Shown here: in pieces, positions 40,501-55,500 of the stretch
How positions within the stretch are numbered: the first letter of the stretch is position 1
Layout of the letters: each line of letters begins with the position of its first letter
Assembly: GCA_033964015.1 (NCBI GenBank)
Contig: CM066920.1
Span: 6,229,912 to 6,293,911, forward strand
Reading direction: 5' to 3'
Source of the DNA: Scolanthus callimorphus
Lineage: Eukaryota > Cnidaria > Anthozoa > Actiniaria > Edwardsiidae
Length of the DNA stretch: 64,000 nt
Notes under the pieces: model-generated
The model's database searches: none
What the model saw: only the letters and a program-made list of their open reading frames with translations
What the model was told of the DNA's origin: nothing
Position numbers and translations under genes: made by a program

Positions 40501-43500
40501 CGAGGCTTCAATTCGAAACAGGAATATTGAAATAGGTGTATATCTGGTGAGGTTATTGGTTAAATGGGGCAAAACTGGTTAAATCGGAAACTTCTTTTCT
40601 ATCTATTTTGGTGACAACAACAACACACCAACAGCAATGGCAATAAAACGAAACAATAACATTTGACTAATCAACAACAACGGCTGTAGCAGCAGCAGCA
40701 ACAAAAAGAACAGCAATAAAAATATAATCAAACAAGAAGCATCTGACGTTTACGTTTACGTTGCGAGATTGAATCGTTACCTTTGATGAGAACATGAGGC
40801 TGTGAGAAGGCATCGAAGCCTTGAACAAACTATTCTTTCCCGTCCGTCCAGAGGCTGAGATGCGACCGATCTGGGATCAAGAAGACGCAACATATAATCT
40901 CGCATTACTGAGACGAAATTGCATTATGCATGAGCATGTGAACAATGAACGTTCGCCCGATATCGCAGCCGCAGGAGATTTAAATAAACCCAACTGGAAA
41001 GGTTCTGGAAAGGCTAACCTCTTCCTATGAAGCTCAATGGTCTCATAGCTTCCTATTTCTCCTCTAGGTCATGGCGTAATATTTAAATTTAAAACGCAGC
41101 ATTCCCCTACAAGCGCACTTTATATCATCTGACCCGTGACACTTACCCTATATCCCGCGCGTAACGAGGGAAGCAATGAAGCCCCAAGAGTGAATCCATT
41201 GAGCACCACGTTAAACGTTATCCTCGGAATGGCGGGCTCCTTTCCGTCCACGCTGTCTAAAGGAGAGAATACCTTGAAGCCGGACGGAGACACCAGATGA
41301 TGTTTTACGAACTCGGCGGGAACCCCGGAGATCCTGCGGCTCATGCGCGGTGAACTTGCGTCCCAACTACCCATGGATCTGTGCGCGAGAAAAAATTGTA
41401 ATGAAAACAGGTCCATTCAATCCTATATTCCTATGGGGGTGCATGGGCGGATGAAGGGGGGGGGGGGGGGGGGGGGGTGAATGGTGCATTGTTTGTTTTG
41501 TGCAACCCCATTCCTCACATTTCTTAAACATTTATTTAGTTAGGCCGCCCCCTTCGCCACGTATATTAGAGAATGCAATAATAAACATCACAAGTGCTTG
41601 GAAACCTGGTCGATGTTTGCCAAAGCGTAATAACTCAGACCACAAGTGACTTTCAGAAGAAACAAATCTTGCTCCCTTTTCATTTTCTCTAAGGAAAACA
41701 ACTCGGTTGCCTACTGAAATATGCCACGATGGCCTTTAGAACATCAGCGTTCTTATTTCCGTTCCAGACAGCATACCGGTATCCCTTCTGAGCTTGTCCA
41801 CGTAGTTGTGCTTTTGCCCACCCTGAGGAGTTCGACAATGATTGGGTTCCCACAGCACGAGGTTGTGGGCCATCAAATCGCTGTACTGCGCCCTTATCTT
41901 AGTGGAAAGTGGTGGCAAGTTCCCGTAGAGGATTCTACGGGAACTCTGTCACGTCAAGAGACTGCAGAAAGCGCGTATCATCAAAAACAAAAAATATAGG
42001 GACCGACTCCCCAGAACTTGCAGCTCGTAAGCTGAATTACGCTGAGTCCCAACGGCGCCACTGGCAGCCAAGCGGTCATAAGCACTTACACCGAGGGTGG
42101 TCATTCTCACCTGATAACAGATCTCTGTGTCTGTATATCTGTGATGTGCCGTGATATAGTGCGAGAGCTACATACACTGAGGGTGGTCATACTCACCTGA
42201 TAACAGATCTCTGTGTCTGTATATCTGTGATGTGCCGTGATATAGTGCGAGAGCTACATACACTGAGGGTGGTCATACTCACCTGATAACAGATCTCTGT
42301 GTCTGTATATCTGTGATGTGCCGTGATATAGTGCGAGAGCTACATACACTGAGGGTGGTCATTCTCACCTGATAACAGATCTCTGTGTCTGTATATCTGT
42401 GATGTGTCGTGATATAGTGCGGGAGCTACATACACTGAGGGTGGTCATACTCACCTGATAACAGATCTCTGTGTCTGTATATCTGTGATGTGCCGTGATA
42501 TAGTGCGAGAGCTACATACATTAAGGGTGGTCATCCTCACCTGATAACAGATCTCTGTGTCTGTATATCTGTGATGTGCCGTGATATAGTGCGAGAGCTA
42601 CATACACTGAGGGTGGTCATTCTCACCTGATAACAGATCTCTGTGTTTGTATATCTGTGATGTGTCGTGATATAGTGCGAGAGCTACATACACCGAGGGT
42701 GGTCATTCTCACCTGATAACAGATCTCTGTGTCTGTATATCTGTGATGTGCCGTGATATAGTGCGAGAGCTACATACATTAAGGGTGGTCATCCTCACCT
42801 GATAACAGATCTCTGTGTCTGTATATCTGTGATGTGCCGTGATATAGTGCGAGAGCTACATACATTGAGGGTGGTCATTCTCACCTGATAACAGATCTCT
42901 GTGTCTGTATATCTGTGATGTGCCGTGATATAGTGCGAGAGCTACATACATTAAGGGTGGTCATCCTCACCTGATAACAGATCTCTGTGTCTGTATATCT
43001 GTGATGTGTCGTGATATAGTGCGAGAGCTACATACACTGAGGGTGGTCATTCTCACCTGATAACAGATCTCTGTGTCTGTATATCTGTGATGTGCCGTGA
43101 TATAGTGCGAGAGCTACATACACTGAGGGTGGTCATTCTCACCTGATAACAGATCTCTGTGTCTGTATATCTGTGATGTGCCGTGATATAGTGCGAGAGC
43201 TACATACATTGAGGGTGGTCATTCTCACCTGATAACAGATCTCTGTGTCTGTATATCTGTGATGTGCCGTGATATAGTGCGAGAGCTACATACATTGAGG
43301 GTGGTCATTCTCACCTGATAACAGATCTCTGTGTCTGTATATCTGTGATGTGCCGTGATATAGTGCGAGAGCTACATACATTAAGGGTGGTCATCCTCAC
43401 CTGATAACAGATCTCTGTGTCTGTATATCTGTGATGTGCCGTGATACAGTGCGAGAGCTACATACACTGAGGGTGGACATTCTCACCTGATAACAGATCT

Positions 43501-46500
43501 CTGTGTCTGTATATCTGTGATGTGCCGTGATATAGTGCGAGAGCTACATACATTAAGGGTGGTCATCCTCACCTGATAACAGATCTCTGTGTCTGTATAT
43601 CTGTGATGTGCCGTGATATAGTGCGAGAGCTACATACATTGAGGGTGGTCATTCTCACCTGATAACAGATCTCTGTGTCTGTATATCTGTGATGTGCCGT
43701 GATATAGTGCGAGAGCTACATACATTAAGGGTGGTCATCCTCACCTGATAACAGATCTCTGTGTCTGTATATCTGTGATGTGTCGTGATATAGTGCGAGA
43801 GCTACATACACTGAGGGTGGTCATTCTCACCTGATAACAGATCTCTGTGTCTGTATATCTGTGATGTGCCGTGATATAGTGCGAGAGCTACATACACTGA
43901 GGGTGGTCATTCTCACCTGATAACAGATCTCTGTGTCTGTATATCTGTGATGTGCCGTGATATAGTGCGAGAGCTACATACATTGAGGGTGGTCATTCTC
44001 ACCTGATAACAGATCTCTGTGTCTGTATATCTGTGATGTGCCGTGATATAGTGCGAGAGCTACATACATTGAGGGTGGTCATTCTCACCTGATAACAGAT
44101 CTCTGTGTCTGTATATCTGTGATGTGCCGTGATATAGTGCGAGAGCTACATACATTAAGGGTGGTCATCCTCACCTGATAACAGATCTCTTTGTCTGTAT
44201 ATCTGTGATGTGCCGTGATATAGTGCGAGAGCTACATACATTAAGGGTGGTCATCCTCACCTGATAACAGATCTCTGTGTCTGTATATCTGTGATGTGTC
44301 GTGATATAGTGCGAGAGCTACATACATTGAGGGTGGTCATCCTCACCTGATAACAGATCTCTGTGTCTGTATATCTGTGATGTGTCGTGATATAGTGCGA
44401 GAGCTACATACACTGAGGGTGGTCATTCTCACCTGATAACAGATCTCTGTGTCTGTATATCTGTGATGTGCCGTGATATAGTGCGAGAGCTACATACACT
44501 GAGGGTGGTCATACTCACCTGATAACAGATCTCTGTGTCTGTATATCTGTGATGTGCCGTGATATAGTGCGAGAGCTACATACATTGAGGGTGGTCATTC
44601 TCACCTGATAACAGATCTCTGTGTCTGTATATCTGTGATGTGCCGTGATATAGTGCGAGAGCTACATACATTAAGGGTGGTCATCCTCACCTGATAACAG
44701 ATCTCTGTGTCTGTATATCTGTGATGTGCCGTGATATAGTGCGAGAGCTACATACACTGAGGGTGGTCATTCTCACCTGATAACAGATCTCTGTGTCTGT
44801 ATATCTGTGATGTGCCGTGATATAGTGCGAGGGCTACATACATTGAGGGTGGTCATCCTCACCTGATAACAGATCTCTGTGTCTGTATATCTGTGATGTG
44901 CCGTGATATAGTGCGGGAGCTACATACACAGAGGGTGGTCATTCTCACCTGATAACAGATCTCTGTGTCTGTATATCTGTGATGTGCCGTGATATAGTGC
45001 GAGAGTTACATACACTGAGGGTGGTCATTCTCACCTGATAACAGATCTCTGTGTCTGTATATCTGTGATGTGCCGTGATATAGTGCGAGAGCTACATACA
45101 TTGAGGGTGGTCATTCTCACCTGATAACAGATCTCTGTGTCTGTATATCTGTGATGTGTCGTGATATAGTGCGAGAGCTACATACATTGAGGGTGGTCAT
45201 ACTCACCTGATAACAGATCTCTGTGTCTGTATATCTGTGATGTGTCGTGATATAGTGCGAGAGCTACATACACTGAGGGTGGTCATTCTCACCTGATAAC
45301 AGATCTCTGTGTCTGTATATCTGTGATGTGTCGTGATATAGTGCGAGAGCTACATACATTAAGGGTGGTCATTCTCACCTGATAACAGATCTCTGCGTCT
45401 GTATATCTGTGATGTGCCGTGATACAGTGCGAGAGCTACATACACTGAGGGTGGTCATTCTCACCTGATAACAGATCTCTGTGTCTGTATATCTGTGATG
45501 TGTCGTGATATAGTGCGAGAGCTACATACATTAAGGGTGGTCATTCTCACCTGATAACAGATCTCTGCGTCTGTATATCTGTGATGTGCCGTGATACAGT
45601 GCGAGAGCTACATACACTGAGGGTGGTCATTCTCACCTGATAACAGATCTCTGTGTCTGTATATCTGTGATGTGCCGTGATATAGTGCGAGAGCTACATA
45701 CACTGAGGGTGGACATTCTCACCTGATAACAGATCTCTGTGTCTGTATATCTGTGATGTGTCGTGATATAGTGCGAGAGCTACATACATTAAGGGTGGTC
45801 ATACTCACCTGATAACAGATCTCTGTGTCTGTATATCTGTGATGTGCCGTGATATAGTGCGGGAGCTCCTCGTCATCATTGTGTGTAACGCCACGGGGTG
45901 CTGAGGAATGTCTATGTCAACCACACCTAGCGTCAGTAGTGCCATGCTTTTCTCGTTCTGACGGTCATGGGCGGACGTGTAGAGGGCATGGGACCGAGAC
46001 AGGTGACAGCTGACTACCATCCTGGAAACGAGGGAACGTGGCATATCAAGTATCTTTCTATATGTTTTCCTAGAGGGCACGGGAACGAATTCTGCATTCT
46101 GATTGGTTCTTAGAGCGCGCGCGCGGGTAATATTTTCCTATATTTCGCCTTTTTGAGTGCTATTTTCGGCGGAATCTACCGACTGAACGCTTTGAATATA
46201 CTTTAATCCTATGATATCTCGTCCTCAATTTGCACAAAAAAGAGATATCATAGGATTCTATGGTTTGACGTGACAGTCTTACCCCGTCTGCCTACGAACT
46301 CTCTCTAGCAATGACACGTTCATATTTCCAAGATGGGCCGATACAGAGCCCATGCTGTGCCCTAGAAAACAAAAACACGGAATGCATGAGCAACAGTAGG
46401 TATGTTCAAATTGGTGAGCGTCATAATATCCAAGAAACTGAGCCAGGCTCAATTTGTCGTGCAGGGCCCGACATTAACGTTTTTCGCTAGATGCCATTGG

Positions 46501-49500
46501 CGACTAATTCAAAACATTTAGTCGTCGAAAGCTAAATTTAGTCGCCACATAAACGTGGATCTCAGTTGAACTCAGAACGATGGGGTGCCATTGGCGACTA
46601 ATTCAAAACTTTTAGTCGCTATAAAGCAAAATTTAGTCGCCACATAAACGTGGTTCTCAGTTGAACTCAGAACGATGGAGTACCATTTGGCGACTTCCTC
46701 TAAAATTTTGGTCGCCAAGACCCCAAATTTAGTCGCCATTGGCGACCATATGTTCGCAGTGTCGGGTCCTGTCGTGGAACCACTAGTGGCATTCTATGGA
46801 ACTGGGGAGTGCGTCGAGAGAGGGGATGGAGGGAGAGGGTAGTAGGGGTATGGAGGAAGGGGGTAGAAGCTTACCAAACATCGGCCCTTCCCTCTCCTCC
46901 CTCCTCGTTACCGTTGCGCTCATCTCTCGGATTTCTGTCTCTAGTACCAGTTCCCCAATCGCGGCCAGCAAGCGCATGCGCGGTAAGGTAACCACGCCAA
47001 ACACCGTGTGCGATGGAGTGATGGCAGTCTCGCATTGGTGCTCGTCCCATCCCAAACGGCTGCTTTCTGACCGTCGTGTATCTCTGGGGGGTGGACCCGA
47101 ATGGCGCCTGTTCGGCCCATCCTCTATGTCAATATGAACTTCGCGGAGTCTATCAGGGGAACCTGAAGCAGAAATAATAATAATAATAACTCAGGTTCTT
47201 TATTCGATTCAACTTGGTATTGCTGGTGTTCCCAATTTAGTAATAATTGCGTAACTCACGTGACAGAAATGTGTCATTTCTGTGGAACTGATCAATTGCA
47301 TTTCTTTCACTGGATATTACCGTGAAACTAGTTCCTGAATTGCCAAGTTATAGACTAGCTAAAAGTTAGTCCTCTGACGCGGGCAAAAGTGAACTGCCAT
47401 TAGGAAACCCCTACCCCTCCTCTTCGCTGACCACGTACGCACAGCTCAGACGAGTGAAGCTAGAGGCAATCCAGGGACTGCCTATTAGGAGCTTACCCAT
47501 GTACTTACCCGTAAAGCCGCGTCTCTTCATGTACCCCTTGCTCTTGGCCTCTCTTGGTAATGATGAGTACAGGTCCAGCACTTGGTACATGATCTTCCAA
47601 CATTTAATGGAGGCAGGCGAGAGGTGCGGTGGGCGGAGAGGCTTGACGGGTGAAAACAGAGAAGTGAACTCCGGGACAGGTCCGTCGGTTTTGTCCTCTA
47701 AGGTCTGTTGCTATACAAACACAGAAGTGAGGGTCGGTATCTTCATGAAGTCAATTTTAACAGGAGCGAAAGGGAGAGACGGAAAGATTTGGGGACTCCA
47801 AGAGAGGGCAGGGAAATCTGATATGTGTTACAGGTTAAAATAACATCGAGTGGCATTACGTGAAGTGTAAAGCTACGGCTAAACTAGGACACATGTAGCG
47901 CGCAACATTTGTGTTCTGCATGTTTCCCCGAGTGGCTAAACTAGGAAACATCACACGCGTGTCTCGGAAGCATGAAGGAAACATGTGTCCGGCTACAATG
48001 TTGCGCACTACATGTGTCCTAGTTTAGTCAGGGCTTAAGAGCTGGAGGTCGGAATACTTTCTTGTGAGTCCTATGATAATAGGGGCGGGGAGGATAAGCG
48101 AGATATGACATATGAGCATAATAAACGGTTTGCTCAATATTTGAAGGTACGTTTACAAGGTAAACGTCGAATTGTCCTGATATTTTGCGGGACTCAAAAC
48201 ACAATTTCAAATTGAAAGAAGAGCGTCGGCATCTTTCTTGACTTCATGTCTTTTTCTTTTGTGCTTGTAATTTAGTTAAATCCTCAGGAACATTACCGTG
48301 TTTAAATAAAGGTTACTACTACCTAGTTCAGCTATCAGCTATTTTCTATATAAAGGAGCATCTAAGCTAACACAGGACATGATTAACTATTTCATTAGTT
48401 TAAGACGTCGCCAGTCGGCTCCTAATCATGATAAAAGTGGTCGCCAAGCTACAAAACTCGTTTGCCAGATTATTTGTCCTAGAGCGACTGTTCTGTCAAA
48501 TTAAGTCGAAATTTTCTCACAAAGTTCCATGACGTTCGAGGACTTTTTCAGGATTTTTGAGAGCAATTACCAGGATAACTAACTTGGGTGTAAACGTTTC
48601 ATCCTCTCTAATTTTGTAGTTTAGGCAGCTTGATATGGCAAGGCGGTCCTCGGACGCCACAAAACAGTGTGGGCAGCATTACATAGTTTGCTACATAGAG
48701 CGGATTTCACATGACTGTCAAGACTTGTTATGTAATTGCGATTGCTTTGCGTTCTCACTGGCTACTCGTTTTTCTCAGCCAATCACATTCTGTAGTAAAT
48801 ACAATTGTGTAATTACTTAGCAATTGGTTCGGCTTGCAATTGGCCGAGAAAAAAGCCATTTAGGAGCAAGTCATGATTGTTATCAATTCTGATTGGCTAG
48901 TGATTGCTCAATTGCAATTGTTTTCACGACAGTCACGTGTGAAAACCGCTCTATATCGCTTGTGATTTTGTGATAGGTTTCAAAGACTTTCCAGGACGTT
49001 GATAAATAACCCAGGACTTTCCAGCCCTGGAATTCAAAATTTTCAAATTCAAGTACTTTCCAGGTTTTCCAGGCGCCCGTTTCTCGAAACGCCCGAGAAT
49101 TCTCGGGCCCGAGAACTTTGTTTTGCAATTTTTATGGATTTATCAAAAAGATTTTCGTTTTCTTTTCTACCCTGCTGATTTTAATAGTCTATAACTCCCT
49201 TTTCGTACTTATTTCTATTCTATAGTACTTAAAGAATTACGTGAATTTAAACTGAACTTTTCGGGCGCCCGGAATACTCGGGTGAAAAACAATGGAAAGT
49301 TTTCGGGAGCAACTGACCTCCCGATACTTTTCGGGTGATTTTTCTTCGATTTGAGGGTTTCAATGAAATCGGAAATTTCTTTTTTGAGACGTAAACAGTA
49401 TACATATTCACGGATAGGAAGTTCTAGACTACTTAAACCATTAGGGTAGAAAAGAAAACGAAAACCTTGGGGATCAATCTATTCAAATTTCAAAACAAAC

Positions 49501-52500
49501 TTTTCGGACCCGAGAATTCTCGGGCGTTTCGAGAAACGCCCCTGGACTTGTCGCATTGGCGACAATATTGCTCGACATTTCTGGCCCCGTATGAACAGCT
49601 GGTTAGTTCAGTTGTTTCTCACCTTGGACTCGGCGTACGCTAGCAGCAGTTCCATCATATCTACCGCCTGAATGGCGAGCCGTACAAATGACAGATTCAC
49701 TCTTTGCGTTATCGTGCCACATCCGATATTGAACTTGACTGACGTAGCCTTGGTATGATCACGTGACAATGACGTCACGCGATCGTCTCCGCATCCCTCC
49801 CCGCACGGGATGTTATCCTGCACCAACCGGAAGCTGAAGTCTTTGGCAAGGAAGATTGGGTCTGAGTCGCTGAAAAGCTAGAAACCGAAATTTGAACCGT
49901 TATTTTTCACACTTCAGAATATCAAGGTAGGTGTCCCAGTTACCTAATATTTCAAAAGCAGCTGAACCTTTTCCGTTCCTCTTATTTTATCGCAGGAAAG
50001 AAAGCAGAACGTAATTTTCAAATTTGCAGCGTAGCAAAATATTTAGGTTACGGGCTTCCTGTGTCACCGCGCGCGCGCCAAAATTGGCGGGAAATTAGGC
50101 CGGAAAATTCAGCCAATCAGAAACATTCCTCGCAAAGGCAATTCGGAAATTAATGGTGAAGATATCCCACCTGTTTGTTGACATTGGGTTTCTCGACAGA
50201 CTCTTTGCTGCTACTCTTGCCTTTTCCCTTGCCTTTCCCCTTGCTCCTGGAAAGATGATCAAACCCTCCATCCACCAGATCCACGTACACATATCTGAAA
50301 ACATGGATGAGAATATGTAAATAAATAAATAAATAAAAAGAAGGCAGAACCCTTCGCCCACGGACATACACCCCCAATACGTCAAGTTTGAGTAAAATCA
50401 ACTTTGTCGCACGCCCCAGTCAATCCCTATTGCAGGGGTACTGTCGTGGTTTTGGGGTTATTTTAAGTAGCTTCATCGCAGTCAAGTTCACAAGAAATGT
50501 GCAAAAAAATCGCCTGCGTTTGTTAAATAACCTTTCAGCTGCTAGATAAGTACAAATTTGGAGTATTTTAAGCAATTATTGGATGAGGTTTTTGTGATTT
50601 CCAGAAAAAACAATGTCGAGACAAGTGGAATCAGCGAGGCCGTAAGGCCGAGCCTGATTCCATTTGGCGAGATATTGATTTTTCTGGAAATCACAAAAAC
50701 CGAATTCAATAATTGTTTTATTATACATTGATTCAGTGAAAATACTTTTTTTCTGTCAAGCAATTTCTTTTACACAAGCGCCTTGTTAAATAGGGGAAAC
50801 ATTCAAGGGCTGTAGTCCCATGAAACATTGCGCGCGTAGGATCAAGAATCAGCTAGCTGATTCTTCAAGAATCAGCATGCTGATTCTTGGAGACCCTTAA
50901 AGTGCGTGATTCCCAAAGTAAAGCGCACGCTTTAGCCAATCAGAATCGAGATAGTGAGTACAATGTATAATAATGTGAATTATCGAGCAAATGGAATTGG
51001 ATTGCCGTGACAGTGCCCCTTTTAGCTACGGCTAAACTAGGACACATGTAACGCGCAGCATCTGAATGGACTTACTTGAGCTTGGTGTTGAAGGCGAACG
51101 TGCTGGCCGTGTCCTCGTCTTTAGCCACTTTAGGCATCAGTCCTATCGCCTGTAGCGCGGTCTTGAACGTCTCTCGCTCATCCTGGATCTGTTTGCCGCT
51201 TGTTGGAACGCTGACCATGTCCGCGAACAGGTCATAACTGTGCTCACTTTTATCTGGCGAAACTGAGCAAGCAAAAAAAAGATCAATCCTGGTGATAGAG
51301 CCATAGCGATATCTGGAAAAGGCATCCTGCCTTTAGCAGAGAGCTGTTTTTTTAAGAAGTATCAGAATGGTAGAAGTCAAACTTCATACATGAATGAGGG
51401 GACTGTGTATGAGCACGCGCCCATGCACATGGGCTTCAGGATATTGATAGATTTTGCCAAATCTACAGAGGTTTGCGGAGCGCATTATCCGTTTTCGTTT
51501 AAAAAAAGGTCCCCAAAAAGCGCCAACTTAAAATTCTTTCAAACCGAATTTGGTTAAAAACGATTTGACGCTATACAGCATCAGCACTATTCAGTATCCT
51601 CTCATGTCCTGTTGGACAAACCTACTGGACGGGTGTGGGGGACCGGAGCAAACACCGTCTTCATATTTGCCTCATCCCCAGGGTCTGAAACTCTAGTTTC
51701 AGGATGGCGGTTGAAGAAAACGGCGGCTCTCTTCGGCTCTCGTGGTAAAGGCTGATCATTTTTCAACGGGTGACCGCGTCGCAAAAACGTTTTAGAGCGC
51801 ATGAAGTAATTAAAAAGGAATTTTTGAAAATCGACATCTTGGTCGTACCGCCATCTTGAAAATTACCCACAATACCTTGAGGACAAGATTGCACATTGCA
51901 CACATACCTGTGCCCTGAGTGGCGGGAGTCTGGGCCTCGACTCTCAGCGTCGTACCCTGACCAGCGGTATCCTTTACAGTTATCGTGCGCTGCGCATTAG
52001 GCGAGGTAGCCGGAGTATTAGATAACCAGCTATACAAGCTTAGCTGTTTCTTATGGCCTGGCTTGGGCGGCTGTAGCATTTGTCCATCTGCGAAAGTCGA
52101 AGCACGCTTGGAGCGCGGTAACGTGTTCTCCTCGTCTGATTCCGACTCCGACTCCCCCTGATCATCCTTGCCAGATGGGCGTAAGAGGGGGGAACGCTGG
52201 CGGGTTGTCATGGGGGAGGGTTCCAAGCTCAGGGGGGTGATGGGTAAGGTCATGGAGCGAGGGGAACGTGTGACTTGGGAGGAAGTGTCTTCTTCTGTGA
52301 GATAAAAAAGCGCACAATAGTGATCATCGCGGCATTTCATTAACACGGCTTGATGGAGTTACAGGTGATCAGTGGATTTCGCTGTGGTTGATATAGAAAC
52401 GCATCACCGATAGGCATGCAACTATTGCGCTGAAAAACAAAATGCAAAAAAGAGCCCCCAAATGGCAAAAAGAGTGCGTTTTACTGCGGATCTCATCGAA

Positions 52501-55500
52501 CTGTCGCACTGCCTTGAACATTCACGTCACTACCACACCCAAAACGTCTGCGAATCCGCCTACATTCGTCCGTCTAGGTTGTTTAACGCTTCTGTCTGCT
52601 GTCGTTTTTTGGCGGGAATTTACCATGAATGAAAAACCATAAACAAGACATATTTTAGGCAACAATCTTAGTAATTTGTACTTGAGTATACTTTGAGGGA
52701 TGATTGTTTGCATTTCCAGCTAATTTAGGCATTTATAAGTTCATTTTGCAGCGTTCCATGAAAATCCTGTGAAATCGGAAGACCGTTGAAATTCACGTGT
52801 GCAAAGGAATGTTGGCAAACTTGTAGATGTTTGTGGGCGTGGTAGCAGCATGAATTCTTTCAAACACAACGCGACAGTTTGGTGGGATCCGTAGTAGAGC
52901 AGATTTCGTATGACTGTGAAAAGTACCGCGAAAGAGTCGTACTGCGCCGCGACCGTGACCGTACCGCGACTACGCGGTTCGTTCGGTATCTACAGCAGGC
53001 CAGGTTCCGTACCGCCACCGCGACAGTACCGCGCCGTGTCACGGCACTTTTCACAGTCATACGAAATCTGCTCTATCTGTACGGCGTGACTTATGGGTGT
53101 ATTCACCTGGTAATGGATCTGCCGGCTCAATATCCACTTTCACTTCGTCTTTGCTCGACTCAGCACCGCTGGACACGACCTCTGTTCTCGCGTGCTCAAG
53201 TACTGTACCCAGGGGCTCTCGGCCTTGAATTTCTTCCTTGAGCAGAATTGCCCGGTCCCTCTCTGTCAGCACACCACGACCCACGACGCGTCGCTTGATA
53301 GAGTGTGAACCGTAGAATAGGATCTCGCCCTTTTCTGTTCCGGCCAGGAAACACTTCCATTGTCGTGCAAGCGCGTATATACCCTAAGGTAGGGATGAGA
53401 AAAATACAATTGGTACAGCAAATTTCTTCACGCGGATGAGAAAACGCCGCCGACAAATTTGCAAAATGTGGTCGTGAGAAGAAAAACGCCGTTCAGCAAT
53501 GGTGTAACATTGCACTGAAAACTCAATAAGCTGGCATATAAGTACAGTTAATCATTCGACTTCGAGTTTAATTTGGAATTAATTGCAGATTAAGAAACTG
53601 GAAAGTGAATGTTTTTATGGATTTTGAGTGCAAATATGTATTGGTTTTAAAGAATTTTGCACTAGTGCTACCCGAAATTCTCATGCGAGCAGGAAAACAA
53701 AATTAACTGTCAAGCTTCCTAGTTAGTTTAATTTCAAACAATTTCAGTCTTAATTTTAGAAGCAGGTGAACGCAAAGAAAGAAAGAAAGAACTATAAATA
53801 TAATAAAAATGAAGTTATATAAATGACCGCACTTGTTTGGACAGTAGATTATGTTTCACAAGTGTAGGAAACGAGAAAAAGCTTGAACCTTAAATATGCA
53901 ATGGGAAGATCTTTACAAATATCAATACCCACGAATTTGTACACTTTTTTCTCTACATTAGTTCTACCTTTAGACTTATAAAGGATTTGTCTGGTAGATT
54001 GTGTAGTGTCATATCCATGAGTTTGAGTGTTATGTGCATATTGGAATATGTCATTGAATACGGGAGGGAGAAGGCGTTTGTACTAAGAATGCATTCATTT
54101 TAGAACATTACTGCGATTTTCATAATTCTGCGAACTCTCGCCATCGATTTCCAACCCTAAAACCGCCTTCTGGCTTCCGTCAATCAAAGCCCCGAGTATT
54201 TTCGTAGTTACTCTTTGTGTTTTTTGATTGGCCAGCGCCTAAGCAGTGCTAAAATGGCTTCCCGTCACCCGAGCAACGGTTACGTGCTGGCCAATCAAAA
54301 AGCACAAAGAGTAACGATGAAAAGACTCGGTAGTTTGATTGGCGGAAGCCATCAGGCGGTTTGACGGTTGGAAATCGTTAGCGAGAGTTCGCAGAATTAT
54401 GAAAATTGCAGTAAGTAAGGGTTAGAGAATAACACATGGGCGCGCGGAGATATGGAATTTATCTTCGAGTAGTGACATATCAAATTGGAAACGGGAAGAT
54501 AAATTCCATATCTCCGAGCGTCCATGTATTATTCGGTTCATTATATAAGAAAAAAAAAAGAAAAAATAATAATTTATATTGGGAAAAACGTCCAAAATGC
54601 AAAGTTGATAATTTCACGTGTGACAAATATCGTATATTACGTGTACTGAGATACGAAATTATAGAAATCATTGTAAAACACTATCGTTTATTTATCAAGT
54701 GATAAACATTATCTGATTTAATAAATCAGTTTTAATATAGTGTTAGCAGAGTTACACAGCAAATTGAGCAAAGATTTAGTTGTAGCTGTTTCCTTACCAT
54801 GTGTGCGTGCAAAAACTAAAGCCCCACGACATGAGTTGGTTTCACCTATATGTTCCTTGAAGTGTCTAATAGACGCTATCCCATGCTATATTCACATTAC
54901 TAATCAATATAGGGATGTAATAAGTTACAGTAAATTTGTTTTAACTGTTCAAGACAAACAAGATGTTTAATTTTGATATTATTCCAATGTTCTAGAAATG
55001 CAAGAACAAAAAGACTCTTACATATCATATTTGCGTCAATTAAAACTCCCAGAATATTTAATTCATTGTTTACGATCTGTGACTAATAATATTAATATTT
55101 GTGTTGCTATCTTTCTTCCTTGTGGACTTAAATATCATATAGTTTGTTTTGCTCATGTTTATATAGAGTTTTTTTACTTGGAGCAGCTAAAAAAAAACGT
55201 GTCCGCTATGACCACATATGCTGATAAATGGTCGTCATTTTGGTGACTAAAACTAAAACTGCGCCTTATTTTATTGATGTGAAAGTGAAATGTGTCTTAA
55301 AACTAGTTTGGAGAGGATCCACATTCCTGGAAACCCTGGAAAACCCCCCCAAAGGGGGCATATAGTTCGAGCGAGCCTGCTCGTAGGCATTTCAGCTTAT
55401 CAGCAAGACTTTGACAGATACGGACAGTCTACAAATGGATCACTACCTTGATAAGTTTTTCGTTGTCGGGTATCCCGTCCTTGATGTTAAGCGCCGTCTT

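Noticed and set aside
41456..41477. Long G run (22), with others at 15761-15780 and 35909
   Set aside because: Simple homopolymers, prone to sequencing error. No further structure around them.
42085..45867. CRISPR-like regular array
   Set aside because: Units are contiguous tandem copies with no unique spacers, in a eukaryotic intron, and derive from the adjacent exon.
46796..47137. Plus-strand 113-codon frame
   Set aside because: Antisense shadow of BLTP1 exon 10.
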